Positions 29,969 through 39,167 of a stretch of 64,000 bases of DNA are shown in pieces. Position numbers and translations under genes: made by a program. The DNA comes from Nitrosospira multiformis (GTDB lineage: Bacteria; Pseudomonadota; Gammaproteobacteria; Burkholderiales; Nitrosomonadaceae), in assembly GCF_900103165.1 (NCBI RefSeq), contig NZ_FNKY01000001.1:3348001-3412000 (forward strand), written 5' to 3'. The notes beneath the pieces are model-generated. The model was given only the letters and a program-made list of their open reading frames with translations. It was not told where the DNA came from and made no database searches. The stretch's first letter is position 1. The number at the start of each line of letters is the position of its first letter.

Positions 29969-32157
29969 ACAATTCGCTCCCAAATTGTCATTTCCGAAAG
30001 CGTGTGCTGGAATTTCCGCCGGGTTTCACGAATGACAAATGGCACTTCTCGCGGGCCTTGAATCAATCTGAAATGACTACCCAGAACTTCTTTCAGACCA
30101 TCCAGGGTACCGAAGCTTTCGCCATCCCGCTTGAATCCGCCGATCCATGCTTCCTTCCTGGTATGCTCCTCCAGCCATGTATAAGGCGAGGCAATCATCA
30201 ACAGCCCCCCCAGGTTAAGCCGTGTATGAATGCTTGAGAGAAGTTTGGCCGGATCATAAAGACGATCGATCAGATTGGCGGCAAGGATCAGGTCATAGCC
30301 GCTGAACAGAGTTTTAAGGTTACAGGCATCGCCCTGGTAAAACTTTACCTTATGTTTGACAGCATCAAGACCAAGGCCCGTCAGGGTACGTTCCTTATAA
30401 AAAACGAGGTCGCCCTCATCCGTCAGTGTATAACGCAGCACGCCCTGGCCCGCAAGCTGGACGCCCTGGCCAATGAAACGGGCAGAGAAGTCAATACCGG
30501 TCACATCGTCAAAATGCCGTGCCAGTTCGAAAGTGGCTCGTCCGGAAGCACAACCAAGATCCAGCGCCTTATGAGCCGGTTTGTCACCCATGGCGGCAAT
30601 CGCCAGTTCGGCCAATGCCTTCGGGAAGTTGGGAACGGCAAAATATTCATCGCCATAATGAAACTCGCCATATTCCGAGAGCAGCTTATCGGTTTCGTAG
30701 TGAGAGTCGTGTTGAACGGCTGGCGCATCGGCCACCACGTAGCGAAACCCGGTATGCTGGAAGAAATGACGGCGAAAGGCATAACGGGCACTCTTGAGCG
30801 ACTCGTTGCCGCATGAAATCCAGGAACCCCCCTTCATGAGGTTATGTCGTCCGTCGAATGTGGGTGTAGTGAAATCGTCGTAATGTGGATGGATGTCAAA
30901 GCCCTCGAACGGATAAATCGGCGTTTCGGTCCATTGCCAGACGTTACCGGCCACATCGTAGAACTCTCCTTGAGGAAATTCATTGACGGGATGGCTGGAA
31001 GCGGAGTGGTCGAGATGGATATTGGCAGCCGCTGGTTCGGTTTGCGGAATCTCCGACAACCCGGCTACGTCATAAAGCCGATACCATTCATCTTCTGTTG
31101 GCAATCTGAACGGTTGGCCGGTTGTCGCGGCTTTCCAATTGCAAAAGGCTTTGGCCTCATGATAGTTCACTTCCACCGGCCAATCCCAGGGCATCGGTAT
31201 TTCTTCGGTCATCAAGCGTAGCCGCCACTCGCTACCATGCCTGACCCAGAAGGTAGGGTAGCCTGCGCGTGTATGATGCTGCCACGCACGGCCCTCTTCC
31301 TCCCAACAGCTTTCCATGCCATAACCATTGGCTTCAACGAAAGCCAGAAATTCCTGATTGCTCACCAGATATTTGCCAGCCTGGAATGCCGCAACTTCCG
31401 CACTATGACGGCCATATTCATTGTCCCATCCGTAGACAGGATCGGCCTTGTTTTTGCCCACAGAAACCAGACCCGCCGGCACATCGATTAATTGATTCTG
31501 TGGCGCCTGGCCGGACTTCCGGCAAGGTTCCCATGCGGGATGCGGTCTGACATGTTCAAGCGCATGCTGCCGGATGAGCACTGAGGAAGTTTCCAGATGG
31601 ATACGTTCATGCTCGATCCCCATCAGAATAGTCCACCAGGGATGGTCCCAGCCAATCGGCAAGGTAAGGGGTGTTTCGGTGATGAGCCGGTCGACAATGC
31701 TGCGAACGGCATTGCGATAGGTTTGCACCTCTTCAACGGACGGCCAGTCGTAATGGGTGGTATTCAGATCATCCCAGCTCATCTCGTCGACCCCGACTGC
31801 GAACATGGATTCAAGTCTGGGATTGATTCGTTCCGCCACCAGTCCCGCAAGCAACAGTTTGTTAGCAAAGAAAGTTGCCGTATGGCCAAGGTAGAAAATT
31901 AGCGGGTGACGCAATGATATCGGTTTTTTAAAATAGGCTTGATCACCATGCAGCGTCTCAAAAAGCTGCTCGTAACGATCCAGCGTGGCATGAAAATAGG
32001 CGCGTATCTCCTCACGCTTTGCAGCCACATCGTCGCCGGATAGGTTGGGACTTCTTTGGAAAAGCAATTTTGGCATAGAACGCATAGACGTTAATTTTTC
32101 AGATTTTTTGAAAACTGGTTGAACAGGCATTATAACTTTTCGTGCGCTCAAATACAT
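29965..32157 (-). CDS. ovoA: OvoA: 5-histidylcysteine sulfoxide synthase / 4-mercaptohistidine N1-methyltransferase
   Basis: Bifunctional ovothiol enzyme: an iron-dependent oxygenase joins cysteine to histidine as a sulfoxide, and a methyltransferase later methylates the thiohistidine. Numbered from the TTG at 32163, the DinB-like domain holds the iron ligands HERIHLE (H185, H189, E191) with another conserved His in FYLGHTATFF (94). The formylglycine-enzyme-like domain (about 225-475) includes GNVWQWTETP and 'NLMKGGSWISCGNESL'. The SAM methyltransferase domain (about 525-732) has motif I ALDLGCASGRA. The fused third domain distinguishes OvoA from ergothioneine EgtB. I place the start at ATG 32157; Met12 is also possible. 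Confidence 0.93.
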   Translation of the reverse strand: MYLSARKVIMPVQPVFKKSEKLTSMRSMPKLLFQRSPNLSGDDVAAKREEIRAYFHATLDRYEQLFETLHGDQAYFKKPISLRHPLIFYLGHTATFFANKLLLAGLVAERINPRLESMFAVGVDEMSWDDLNTTHYDWPSVEEVQTYRNAVRSIVDRLITETPLTLPIGWDHPWWTILMGIEHERIHLETSSVLIRQHALEHVRPHPAWEPCRKSGQAPQNQLIDVPAGLVSVGKNKADPVYGWDNEYGRHSAEVAAFQAGKYLVSNQEFLAFVEANGYGMESCWEEEGRAWQHHTRAGYPTFWVRHGSEWRLRLMTEEIPMPWDWPVEVNYHEAKAFCNWKAATTGQPFRLPTEDEWYRLYDVAGLSEIPQTEPAAANIHLDHSASSHPVNEFPQGEFYDVAGNVWQWTETPIYPFEGFDIHPHYDDFTTPTFDGRHNLMKGGSWISCGNESLKSARYAFRRHFFQHTGFRYVVADAPAVQHDSHYETDKLLSEYGEFHYGDEYFAVPNFPKALAELAIAAMGDKPAHKALDLGCASGRATFELARHFDDVTGIDFSARFIGQGVQLAGQGVLRYTLTDEGDLVFYKERTLTGLGLDAVKHKVKFYQGDACNLKTLFSGYDLILAANLIDRLYDPAKLLSSIHTRLNLGGLLMIASPYTWLEEHTRKEAWIGGFKRDGESFGTLDGLKEVLGSHFRLIQGPREVPFVIRETRRKFQHTLSEMTIWERIV

Positions 32158-32163
32158 ATTCAA

Positions 32164-32600
32164 TCCCGGGTAAGAAATTTCCCGACAAAAAAATAACCAA
32201 AAACAGTCCGGCCAGAGCAGCAGAGAATGGATCGTCTCAATTACCGGCCACTGGACCGATGGAGATGATAGCCACCGGAAACCCAGGTTGACGCGGGATC
32301 AGACCGGATTGAAGCGATTGAGCAGGCGCTCCCTGCCGGGTTCGATTGTGATAATGGAAACAAGTTCCTCAATCGTCACGGACTGCGCTGCCGCACCCCG
32401 CATGCAGCAATCGATGAAAAGTCAAATAAGCGGTAGCATTCCCTTTCTTTGTATAAACTTTATCGTACCGAGGGTGTAATAATCAACACCCTTACTTCAC
32501 ACACCATTATCGTTCCAATTTGACTCAGTGCGCATCGATCGTCAAAGCTGGGGTAGATGTAAGAAAGTGGAAAGCACAATAACGTGCAGCGGAGGAAACG
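32164..32600. other. divergent intergenic region, ovoA and lipoprotein gene
   Basis: About 437 bases that should hold the promoters for ovoA (minus) and the lipoprotein/DUF3047 pair (plus). I see a 7 bp-arm hairpin AGGGTGT/ACACCCT (32471-32492) without a T-tract, and a GGAGGA ribosome site just before 32601. No gene is supported. Confidence 0.4.
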
Positions 32601-34106
32601 ATGGATCATTGCAGCGATTCGAGGTGCATTATTCCGGCTGCGGCAAAATTAGTTCTGCTGCTTGGCACGCTGTTCCTGACCGGTTGCGTTACCGTGGGAA
32701 ACCCTCCCATTACATCGATAGCCGATACTTTGACTACCTGCCGCGCACTGTATCAGGAAATCGATGCAATCATTGATCGTGAGGCGGTACGCGACCATGG
32801 CTCATCACCGGTTCGAGGTTTCCCTTATCTGCGCACAACCCGCCTGCTTGCATCGTTGCGTGACGAACTAACCGAGCCCGCACACTGGCCGGCATGGATC
32901 GATCATATGGCCAAGCTTGACGCCCAGGCACGTGCGCTGGAACTGCGCAATCTATCTGCACCCATAGCGGACTATCCCAAAGATTCTCTACTCTACGAAC
33001 TCAGCACTTGTCGCGAACAGCTGATGGCTGCCGATCTTACGCAATCGGAGCGCCGCGCCCGGTTACGCAATGTTGCTCACGTTGAGGATGACTATGTAGC
33101 CTGGTGGCAGGTGCTCGGTCTCTATCCGCTCACTGCACCGATTATGTCGGCCGGCATCTCGGCCTGGCACAACAAAACACGCAATACCTTTTCCACAGAA
33201 TTGGCCTCCCTGCCGGTAGCCGGCAGATTGGTGCGTTGGGTGCCTGCATCCGCCACACCGTCCCACGTCCCGCTCGACCCCTGGCAAACAGCCAAGATTC
33301 TACGCCGCTCGCTTGATCCGCTCGGCATCCCGCTGCCGACAGATGCTGCTCTTGATCAGCTTTTCGACACATATGCCCCGCTATGGGAAGTAGATGTCGT
33401 TGATGAGAATGATCAGATCGGCATGCTGCAATGGAAAAACGGACCGGTAATAGACCTTACCCGTCCGACGCTGTACCGCAAGGTTTCACACACCCGTCTC
33501 GGCGATCAGGTATTGCTACAGCTTAACTACATTGTCTGGTTCCCGGCGCGCCCCGGCAACGATATCTACGCGGGACAACTCGATGGTATCAATTGGCGGG
33601 TAACCTTGGGTCCGGACGGGGAACCATGGCTTTACGACGCCATCCATAATTGCGGCTGCTATCACGAATTCTTTCCGAGCCATCGGCTACGCTTGCGTAA
33701 AGATCTTCCCGCTTTTTATTTTGAACCTCCGATGCTGCCGCAACCCGCGCCCCCAGCGCGTGAACGGCAGCCGCTGGTGCTGCGTATCGCCAGCCATACC
33801 CACTTCATCCAGAGACTCTACTACGATGAATCGCCACCCGGATTATTGCCAGCAGCACAACCGCTGGCGTGGGAAGAATATGATGTGCTGCGCTCCCTGC
33901 CTGCTGATGAAGGCTATCGCAGCCTGTTCGGTGCATATGGCCTGATCGCCGGAACAGAGCGTACCGAGCGTTTTCTTTTGTGGCCAATGGGCATCCGGTC
34001 GCCAGGCGCAATGCGCCAGTGGGGACGTCATCCCACCGCTTTCGTCGGACGCCGGCACTTCGATGATGCCTTTCTCATTGAATCCCTGTTCGAGAGGACA
34101 CCATAA
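32601..34106 (+). CDS. hypothetical outer-membrane-type lipoprotein
   Basis: A 501-residue protein I cannot name. The N-terminus carries a lipoprotein signal: a hydrophobic stretch 'LVLLLGTLFLTGC' with the lipobox cysteine at residue 29. Residues about 45-220 are helical and end in a hydrophobic 'GLYPLTAPIMSAGISAW'. The C-terminal half is beta-rich, with 'VLLQLNYIVWFPARPGNDIY' and an H-N-C-G-C-Y-H cluster ('DAIHNCGCYHEFF') that could bind metal. A strong GGAGGA precedes the ATG. Only two bases separate it from the downstream exported DUF3047 gene, so the two very probably act together in the envelope. Confidence 0.7.
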   Translation: MDHCSDSRCIIPAAAKLVLLLGTLFLTGCVTVGNPPITSIADTLTTCRALYQEIDAIIDREAVRDHGSSPVRGFPYLRTTRLLASLRDELTEPAHWPAWIDHMAKLDAQARALELRNLSAPIADYPKDSLLYELSTCREQLMAADLTQSERRARLRNVAHVEDDYVAWWQVLGLYPLTAPIMSAGISAWHNKTRNTFSTELASLPVAGRLVRWVPASATPSHVPLDPWQTAKILRRSLDPLGIPLPTDAALDQLFDTYAPLWEVDVVDENDQIGMLQWKNGPVIDLTRPTLYRKVSHTRLGDQVLLQLNYIVWFPARPGNDIYAGQLDGINWRVTLGPDGEPWLYDAIHNCGCYHEFFPSHRLRLRKDLPAFYFEPPMLPQPAPPARERQPLVLRIASHTHFIQRLYYDESPPGLLPAAQPLAWEEYDVLRSLPADEGYRSLFGAYGLIAGTERTERFLLWPMGIRSPGAMRQWGRHPTAFVGRRHFDDAFLIESLFERTP

Positions 34107-34108
34107 GC

Positions 34109-34762
34109 ATGGATACACGCGCATACCAATTGCTGTGCGGGGTAATGGTCTGTTTCCCGGTGCTGTCATGGGCGGAGGGTGATCGTGTTGATATTGCCCG
34201 CTTCTCACGGGGTGATCTGAGTGGCTGGCAATCTAAAGCTTTCGCTGGCGAGACCCGCTATTCATTCCAGAATAAGGATGGACAAACCGCCCTGCGCGCC
34301 GACAGCATGGCCGCCGCGTCGGGACTGTATCGCGAGGTAAATATCGACCTCGGCAAGACACCTATCCTCAACTGGACGTGGCAAGCCGGTAACATACTGG
34401 CGGGGGCCGATGAGCATACCCGCGCTGGTGATGATTATCCTGCGCGCGTCTACGTGGTGTTCTCCGGTGGACTGATGTTCTGGCGCACACGCGCCATCAA
34501 CTATGTGTGGTCGAACAGTCGGGCTATCGACAGCAGCTGGCTTAACGCTTTTACCCATAATGCGCGTATGATCGCGGTGGAATCCGGCCCTGCCCGGCTC
34601 AATCAATGGGTGAGGGAGAAACGCGATGTCCGCGCCGATTTCAAACGCCTGTTTGGTGAAGAGCCTGGCCGCGTCGACGCCGTGGCGATCATGACCGACA
34701 CCGATAACACGCGCACAACGGCAACAGCCTGGTATGGTGATATCTGGTTTACCACAAAATGA
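34109..34762 (+). CDS. exported DUF3047 family protein
   Basis: A 217-residue protein with an N-terminal signal peptide ('QLLCGVMVCFPVLSWA', cleavage after SWA). The remainder fits DUF3047: 'SRGDLSGWQSKAFAGETRYS', 'LNWTWQAGNILAGADEHTRA', 'DYPARVYVVFSGG', and the end 'AVAIMTDTDNTRTTATAWYG'. Such proteins look like jelly-roll carbohydrate-binding folds, but no function is established that I know of. It follows the lipoprotein gene by two bases and is probably translationally coupled to it. Confidence 0.8.
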   Translation: MDTRAYQLLCGVMVCFPVLSWAEGDRVDIARFSRGDLSGWQSKAFAGETRYSFQNKDGQTALRADSMAAASGLYREVNIDLGKTPILNWTWQAGNILAGADEHTRAGDDYPARVYVVFSGGLMFWRTRAINYVWSNSRAIDSSWLNAFTHNARMIAVESGPARLNQWVREKRDVRADFKRLFGEEPGRVDAVAIMTDTDNTRTTATAWYGDIWFTTK

Positions 34763-34891
34763 CGGATGCGGTGATCGATATCAAGGTTCATTCACTTGCT
34801 CCTGTTTCGTACCCTATTGCATGCGGCTATTAGGGGTTCAGATAATCTTTATCGGCCTCGGATGGAGGATCACAGTGCGCGAGGAAGTACA

Positions 34892-35758
34892 TTGGAAGAA
34901 ATAGAGCTTCGGCACGAGCGCGTCACCGGAGACGGCATAGACCTGCACGTCGTTATGGCCGGTGAGGGACCACCCGTCATCCTGCTCCATGGTTTTCCGG
35001 AAAATTGGCGTTCCTGGCAGCGGCAGATTCCCGCGCTGGCAGCTGCGGGCTTTTCCGTATGGGTACCGGACATGCGCGGATACAACCTCTCGGGCAGGCC
35101 TTCCGAGCAGAATGCTTATCAGCTGGACCACCTTGTTGCGGATGTCGCCGCACTGGTCCGCGCAACCGGGTACCCCCGTGCGCATATCGTAGGACATGAC
35201 TGGGGCGGTATCATCGCCTGGACATTTGCGGATAAGCACCCCGAGCTGGTGGACCGGCTCGCCATCCTCAATGCTCCACACCTCAAAATCTATGCCCAGG
35301 AAGTGCGGCACCCACGTCAAATGTTCAAGAGCTGGTATATGCTCTTCTTTCTTTTGCCACGCTTACCCGAGCTTGCGCTCTCAGCAAACAACTTCAAGGC
35401 GGTACGCGACATGTTCAAGCTGCGTCCGGCCCGGAAAGGAGCCTTCAGCGACAAGGATATCGAAGCGTATATCGAAGCGCTATCGCAGCCAGGCGCGCTC
35501 ACCGCGGCACTCAATTACTACCGCGCAAATCTGACGATAGCCAATATGCGCAAAATTGCACTTTCCACACCCATCAATGCGGAAACGCTTGTGATCTGGG
35601 GAGAGCTTGATCCGGCGCTTGGAATCCACCTACTTGAAGGACTCGAGCGCGTGGCGCCCCACTTACGTGTTCACAGAATTCGGGATTCGAGCCATTGGAT
35701 CCAGAACGAATCACCTGACGAAGTCAACAGGATCATGATAGATTTTCTAAGCGATTGA
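34892..35758 (+). CDS. alpha/beta hydrolase, epoxide-hydrolase-like
   Basis: Alpha/beta-hydrolase with the epoxide hydrolase/haloalkane dehalogenase layout: oxyanion motif HGFPENWRSW, nucleophile Asp in VGHDWGG (rather than Ser, as in esterases), acid Asp in WGELDPAL and the catalytic His in DSSHWIQ. The cap region 'WYMLFFLLPRLPELALS' is as in soluble epoxide hydrolases. I prefer the TTG at 34892, which has GAGGAAG five bases upstream and gives the normal N-terminus; ATG 34862 and TTG 34796 are in frame but lack a ribosome site. The natural substrate is unknown. Confidence 0.88.
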   Translation: MEEIELRHERVTGDGIDLHVVMAGEGPPVILLHGFPENWRSWQRQIPALAAAGFSVWVPDMRGYNLSGRPSEQNAYQLDHLVADVAALVRATGYPRAHIVGHDWGGIIAWTFADKHPELVDRLAILNAPHLKIYAQEVRHPRQMFKSWYMLFFLLPRLPELALSANNFKAVRDMFKLRPARKGAFSDKDIEAYIEALSQPGALTAALNYYRANLTIANMRKIALSTPINAETLVIWGELDPALGIHLLEGLERVAPHLRVHRIRDSSHWIQNESPDEVNRIMIDFLSD

Positions 35759-35898
35759 AATAACCATACTGATGCCATGCTATTTATTATCCGATGCCGG
35801 AATCATCATCTGCTATAACTGTCTTATGAAGTATGTATTCGTTGGTATTCCGGTTCCAGGTCATGCTCATTGGAATTGCGGATAAACCCGATAATAAA

Positions 35899-35919
35899 AC
35901 CGGGGCGGATATCCCCGGT
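35899..35919 (+). promoter_or_regulatory. GC-rich hairpin in the slp leader
   Basis: ACCGGGG (35899-35905), seven-base loop, CCCCGGT (35913-35919), 26 bases upstream of the slp-like ATG. It is followed by the ribosome site GAGGGG. No T-tract follows, so it is more likely a leader structure or an operator than a terminator. Confidence 0.4.
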
Positions 35920-35945
35920 ATTCTCATAATTGAGGGGAAAAAGAC

Positions 35946-36503
35946 ATGAGACAGTATTCGTTATTAGTCTGTTTGTTGTTGAGCGCTTGTGCCGGGTTGC
36001 CGTCTGCGGTTAAAGATGTCCCTGTAAAGGATATTTCTTATAGCCAGGCGAGCCAAAATCTGAACAGTTATAAAGATACATCTGTCAGATGGGGCGGAGT
36101 CATTATCGATGTGGAAAACGAGCAGGACTTCACCCTCGTACAAATATTGTCCTATCCTCTTAATTACTACGGCCGCCCGCAACTAAACAAGTCCAGTGAG
36201 GGACGCTTTGTCATTAAAAGCACCGAGTTTCTTGATCCCGCAGTTTATGCGAAAGACAAGGAAATAACCGTTGCGGGAACACTGCAAGGTGATATCGAAC
36301 GGACCATAGGCAAGAAAACCGTCCGGTTGCCGCTGCTGGTGTCCAAAGGCATTTATTTGTGGCCTATCTATCTGGCCAGTCCCTATTATGGATACGGTTA
36401 TCCAGGATATGGGGGATGGGGCTATGGGGGATATGGCGGCTTTAATCCCTATTTTGGATATGGATATTATGGCAACCCGTATTGGGGCAGGCCGTATTGG
36501 TAA
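35946..36503 (+). CDS. Slp family outer membrane lipoprotein with Gly/Tyr-rich tail
   Basis: A 185-residue lipoprotein: signal peptide 'MRQYSLLVCLLLSAC' with the lipidated Cys15. The body fits the Slp (starvation lipoprotein) family: 'VRWGGVIIDVENEQDFTLVQ', 'SYPLNYYGRPQ', 'GRFVIKSTEFLDPAVYAKDK', 'ITVAGTLQG'. Beyond residue 140 the usual end is replaced by a low-complexity tail of about 40 residues made of Gly, Tyr, Pro and Trp ('YYGYGYPGYGGWGYGGYGG'), typical of several Slp relatives. Slp proteins respond to starvation or acid in E. coli; a role here is inferred only. Confidence 0.87.
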   Translation: MRQYSLLVCLLLSACAGLPSAVKDVPVKDISYSQASQNLNSYKDTSVRWGGVIIDVENEQDFTLVQILSYPLNYYGRPQLNKSSEGRFVIKSTEFLDPAVYAKDKEITVAGTLQGDIERTIGKKTVRLPLLVSKGIYLWPIYLASPYYGYGYPGYGGWGYGGYGGFNPYFGYGYYGNPYWGRPYW

Positions 36504-36675
36504 GAGACGAGTTTTCACCTGCAGGTCCATTATTTCTTAGCTGGCCATTTCGCATACCTACCTATACTTTAAAAATTAGAGTTAAAGCAATGAGAGGCTG
36601 TTCTCGGCCTCCGGAATGATTATTTTGGCGCATCTGCACCATGCTGGCTCCGGAAAACATCACTGTTAGATAGTC

Positions 36676-37926
36676 ATGCGAAAACTGTCGCTTTTTATTA
36701 TCACCCTGGCGTTGGCGCTCCCCTTGGCAGTGTTGACGCTGGTAATTCTTGCCGTGGAAGACCACCCTCGCGTCGACCGCCGGGTCATCCTTACCCCGGA
36801 ACACATGGAGCGTGCGAAACAGATCGTCGATGCACATCGTGATTGGGTCCGCCCCGGAATGCTGGCCTCGGCCAGGATAATGCCGGCGGACGCTGATCTA
36901 GCCGCAAACTATCTAGCCAACCGTTTCGGGAAAGGCAGCGCACAGCTGGCGCTCGCTGACCGCAATGCCGTTATCCGTCTGAGTCTTCCGTTGAATGGAT
37001 ATCCACTTGACGGCTACCTGAATCTTGAAGCAACCCTGATCGAAACAACCGAGCTCCCGCAACTTCAGTCGGTGAATATCGGGAAACTCTCGCTGCCCGA
37101 CGCGCTTACGGACATGCTTTTACCCCAGCTTGTACGCTGGCTACGGGATAGCCCGGAATACCGCACCGGACTCGACACACTCCGGCTGGTTAAAATGTCA
37201 CCCGACGAATTGAGCATCTTCTATCGTTGGGAGGGTGGGGTTTCTGATGAAGTCCGAGCGTCAGTCATCGACAAAGTTGAGCGTGAGCGGCTGCTCCGTT
37301 ATCAATCCCTGTTGGCCGCAAATAGCAGACGGCATGGTGCAGCGGTGTCACTCGCGGAAGTTCTGCCGCCATTGGTGCGTCTTGCAGGCGAACGCTCGGT
37401 AAATGGGGAAGTTTTGGCAGAAAACCGCGCATTGATTTTAGTTACGACATTTTACGTGCTTGGCATTTCCTTGGAACGGATCCTTCCGGAAGCGGCGGGC
37501 TGGCCTCGTCCGGCGCGCCGGACGGTTACAATCGATGGACGAGAAGACTTTGCAAAGCATTTCATGGTATCCGCCTCTATTGCAGCCTATGCCGATACCA
37601 CGTTAGCCGATGCGATTGGTTTGTACAAGGAGGTCGAAGACTCCCGCTCTGGGAGCGGTTTCTCATTCAATGATATCGCCGCTGACCGGGCGGGTACAAA
37701 ATTTGGTGAAAAGGCCGTGGCAAGCGAGTCCTCCGCACAGCAACTCCAACGCCGCGTTGCGGCAGGATTGAAAGATTCGGATTTGATGCCAGTCTGGTCG
37801 GATTTACCGGAATTCATGCCCGAGGCCGAGTTCAAGCGGCGGTTCGGGGGGGTTGATGCGCCGGCCTACCGCGGAATGATGCAGAAGATCGAACAAAGGG
37901 TCGCGGCTTTGCGTGTGCTGCACTGA
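36676..37926 (+). CDS. hypothetical membrane-anchored protein
   Basis: A 416-residue protein of no family I can name. It has one N-terminal membrane segment (about residues 5-27, 'LFIITLALALPLAVLTLVIL') and a large presumably periplasmic part. The first half has a beta-rich region ('NAVIRLSLPLNGYPLDGYLN'). The second has two features suggestive of an exported enzyme-like fold: 'HFMVSASIAAYADTTLADAI' and 'GSGFSFNDIAADRAGTKFGE'. The ATG is clear. It is isolated from its neighbours by gaps of 170-280 bases. Confidence 0.7.
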   Translation: MRKLSLFIITLALALPLAVLTLVILAVEDHPRVDRRVILTPEHMERAKQIVDAHRDWVRPGMLASARIMPADADLAANYLANRFGKGSAQLALADRNAVIRLSLPLNGYPLDGYLNLEATLIETTELPQLQSVNIGKLSLPDALTDMLLPQLVRWLRDSPEYRTGLDTLRLVKMSPDELSIFYRWEGGVSDEVRASVIDKVERERLLRYQSLLAANSRRHGAAVSLAEVLPPLVRLAGERSVNGEVLAENRALILVTTFYVLGISLERILPEAAGWPRPARRTVTIDGREDFAKHFMVSASIAAYADTTLADAIGLYKEVEDSRSGSGFSFNDIAADRAGTKFGEKAVASESSAQQLQRRVAAGLKDSDLMPVWSDLPEFMPEAEFKRRFGGVDAPAYRGMMQKIEQRVAALRVLH

Positions 37927-38207
37927 ATACATCCCATTGTTTATGGATCTATTGCGATGTCTCATCCATATTTCTGGCGAAAGTTCCGGGCAGCCTGAAA
38001 AGCGAGCCGGCACAGTGTGAGCGCTTCTGATTAGCGAGGGCGCCCTGTCAGATTCATAAAATTGAAGCAAAAAATGTCATCTGCGCAAGCGCAGATTCTG
38101 CGGACAAGGCGCTTTACCGGCTGGTTCAAGAGGCAACGAAAATGAACCAGCCGAAACTTTTTGCGGGCGATTTCCTTAAATCTTTGGGCCGCCCGCATGA
38201 TAGTCGC

Positions 38208-38597
38208 TTACAGTCTGTTTAGGAAGGATGAAATTGCGGGCCAGTTCCACGCTTCGATCTCACGCTCCCCCACGGGATCAGGTAATTTGGATGGCAGCTT
38301 CTCGGCGTCACCGTGAAGTAACAGCACGGGCATTCTACCCTCATAGGCACAGCGTATCTCCCACAGCTGCCCGTCCGCCCTGACAACGTTTTTTGTAATA
38401 AGGGCGATCACGCCGTCACAGCCGGTAACTTTATCCCGGCACTCTTCTTTCCAGGCGGGTTCCCACGACTGCTTGACCGGCATATCCACAAACGAGAAGG
38501 CTGTTTGTTCCTTATTTAGTTGTTCGAGAAGCTGATCGCGCAATTTGATATCTCTGAGTGCGAAGCTAATAAATACCTTGTTCGTTTTTGCGGCCAT
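38208..38597 (-). CDS. TIR-like (MTH538/ThsB-type) domain protein
   Basis: A single-domain protein of 129 residues. It starts 'KVFISFALRDIKLRDQLLEQ', contains 'CDGVIALITKNV' and ends the core with 'GQLWEIRCAYEGRMPVLLLH'. This order (FISF..D, V-I-x-L-x-T/S, W-E-x-x-x-A) matches the MTH538-type TIR fold, used in Thoeris ThsB proteins and other NAD+-cleaving or signalling systems; the W-E pair marks the expected active-site region. AAGGAGG lies five bases before the ATG. No ThsA, SLOG, Sir2 or other effector gene is next to it, so a defence role is only a possibility. Confidence 0.75.
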   Translation of the reverse strand: MAAKTNKVFISFALRDIKLRDQLLEQLNKEQTAFSFVDMPVKQSWEPAWKEECRDKVTGCDGVIALITKNVVRADGQLWEIRCAYEGRMPVLLLHGDAEKLPSKLPDPVGEREIEAWNWPAISSFLNRL

Positions 38598-38677
38598 TCA
38601 TTCCTCCTTGGAAATCAATTTATTGTTAGCAACACCCAACCTCAAAAATACTTCATCAACCACCATTAATCTACACG

Positions 38678-39067
38678 TCAGGCGCCAGAACCCCGACGGG
38701 CTGTCACCTGGATCTCGATACGCATTCGAGGATCGGACAAACCGGCTGAGATCATCATGGCCGCCGGCCTAACCTCTCCAAGATACTTGCGCAAGGTCGG
38801 CCAGCATTTTGGGAAGTCTGCCGCGTCAGGTAATACATAGGTCACCCGGACAATATCCCGCAAATGGGATCCCGCTTCGCTCAGCGCTGCCTGAATATTT
38901 TTAAAGCATTGCTCGGTCTGCTCCGCCAGATCATCTGAAATGATCATTTTGCTATAATCGAACCCGGTCGTGCCGGAGACGAAAATCCAATCGCCATCCA
39001 CTACCGCCCTTGAATAGCCGATCTCCTGTTCAAACGTGGAACCCGAACTTATTAACTGGCGTGGCAT
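38678..39067 (-). CDS. RidA family protein
   Basis: A 129-residue RidA/YjgF-family protein. Members hydrolyse reactive imine/enamine intermediates made by PLP enzymes. The sequence shows 'SRAVVDGDWIFVSGTTGFDY', 'QCFKNIQAALSEAGSHLRDI', 'VRVTYVLPDAADFPKCWPTL' and a C-terminal 'RIEIQVTARR'. The usual motif 'R-x-x-V-E-I-x-x-x-A' is thus present but with E-I-Q-V-T-A, and the Arg of the carboxylate pocket may correspond to the R in 'DPRMRIEI'. It lies 80 bases upstream of the TIR gene on the same strand. Confidence 0.9.
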   Translation of the reverse strand: MPRQLISSGSTFEQEIGYSRAVVDGDWIFVSGTTGFDYSKMIISDDLAEQTEQCFKNIQAALSEAGSHLRDIVRVTYVLPDAADFPKCWPTLRKYLGEVRPAAMMISAGLSDPRMRIEIQVTARRGSGA

Positions 39068-39167
39068 AAAACTTCTCCCCTTGACTGGAACTTCACTGGC
39101 ACTGAGTGATTACACGATGGTTGGCAAGCAAATCGACAAGAAAAATATCGTAACTGGCCTATATTCA

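Noticed and set aside
32471-32492. Hairpin as a terminator upstream of the lipoprotein gene
   Set aside because: No T-tract follows on either strand and no gene end is near enough.
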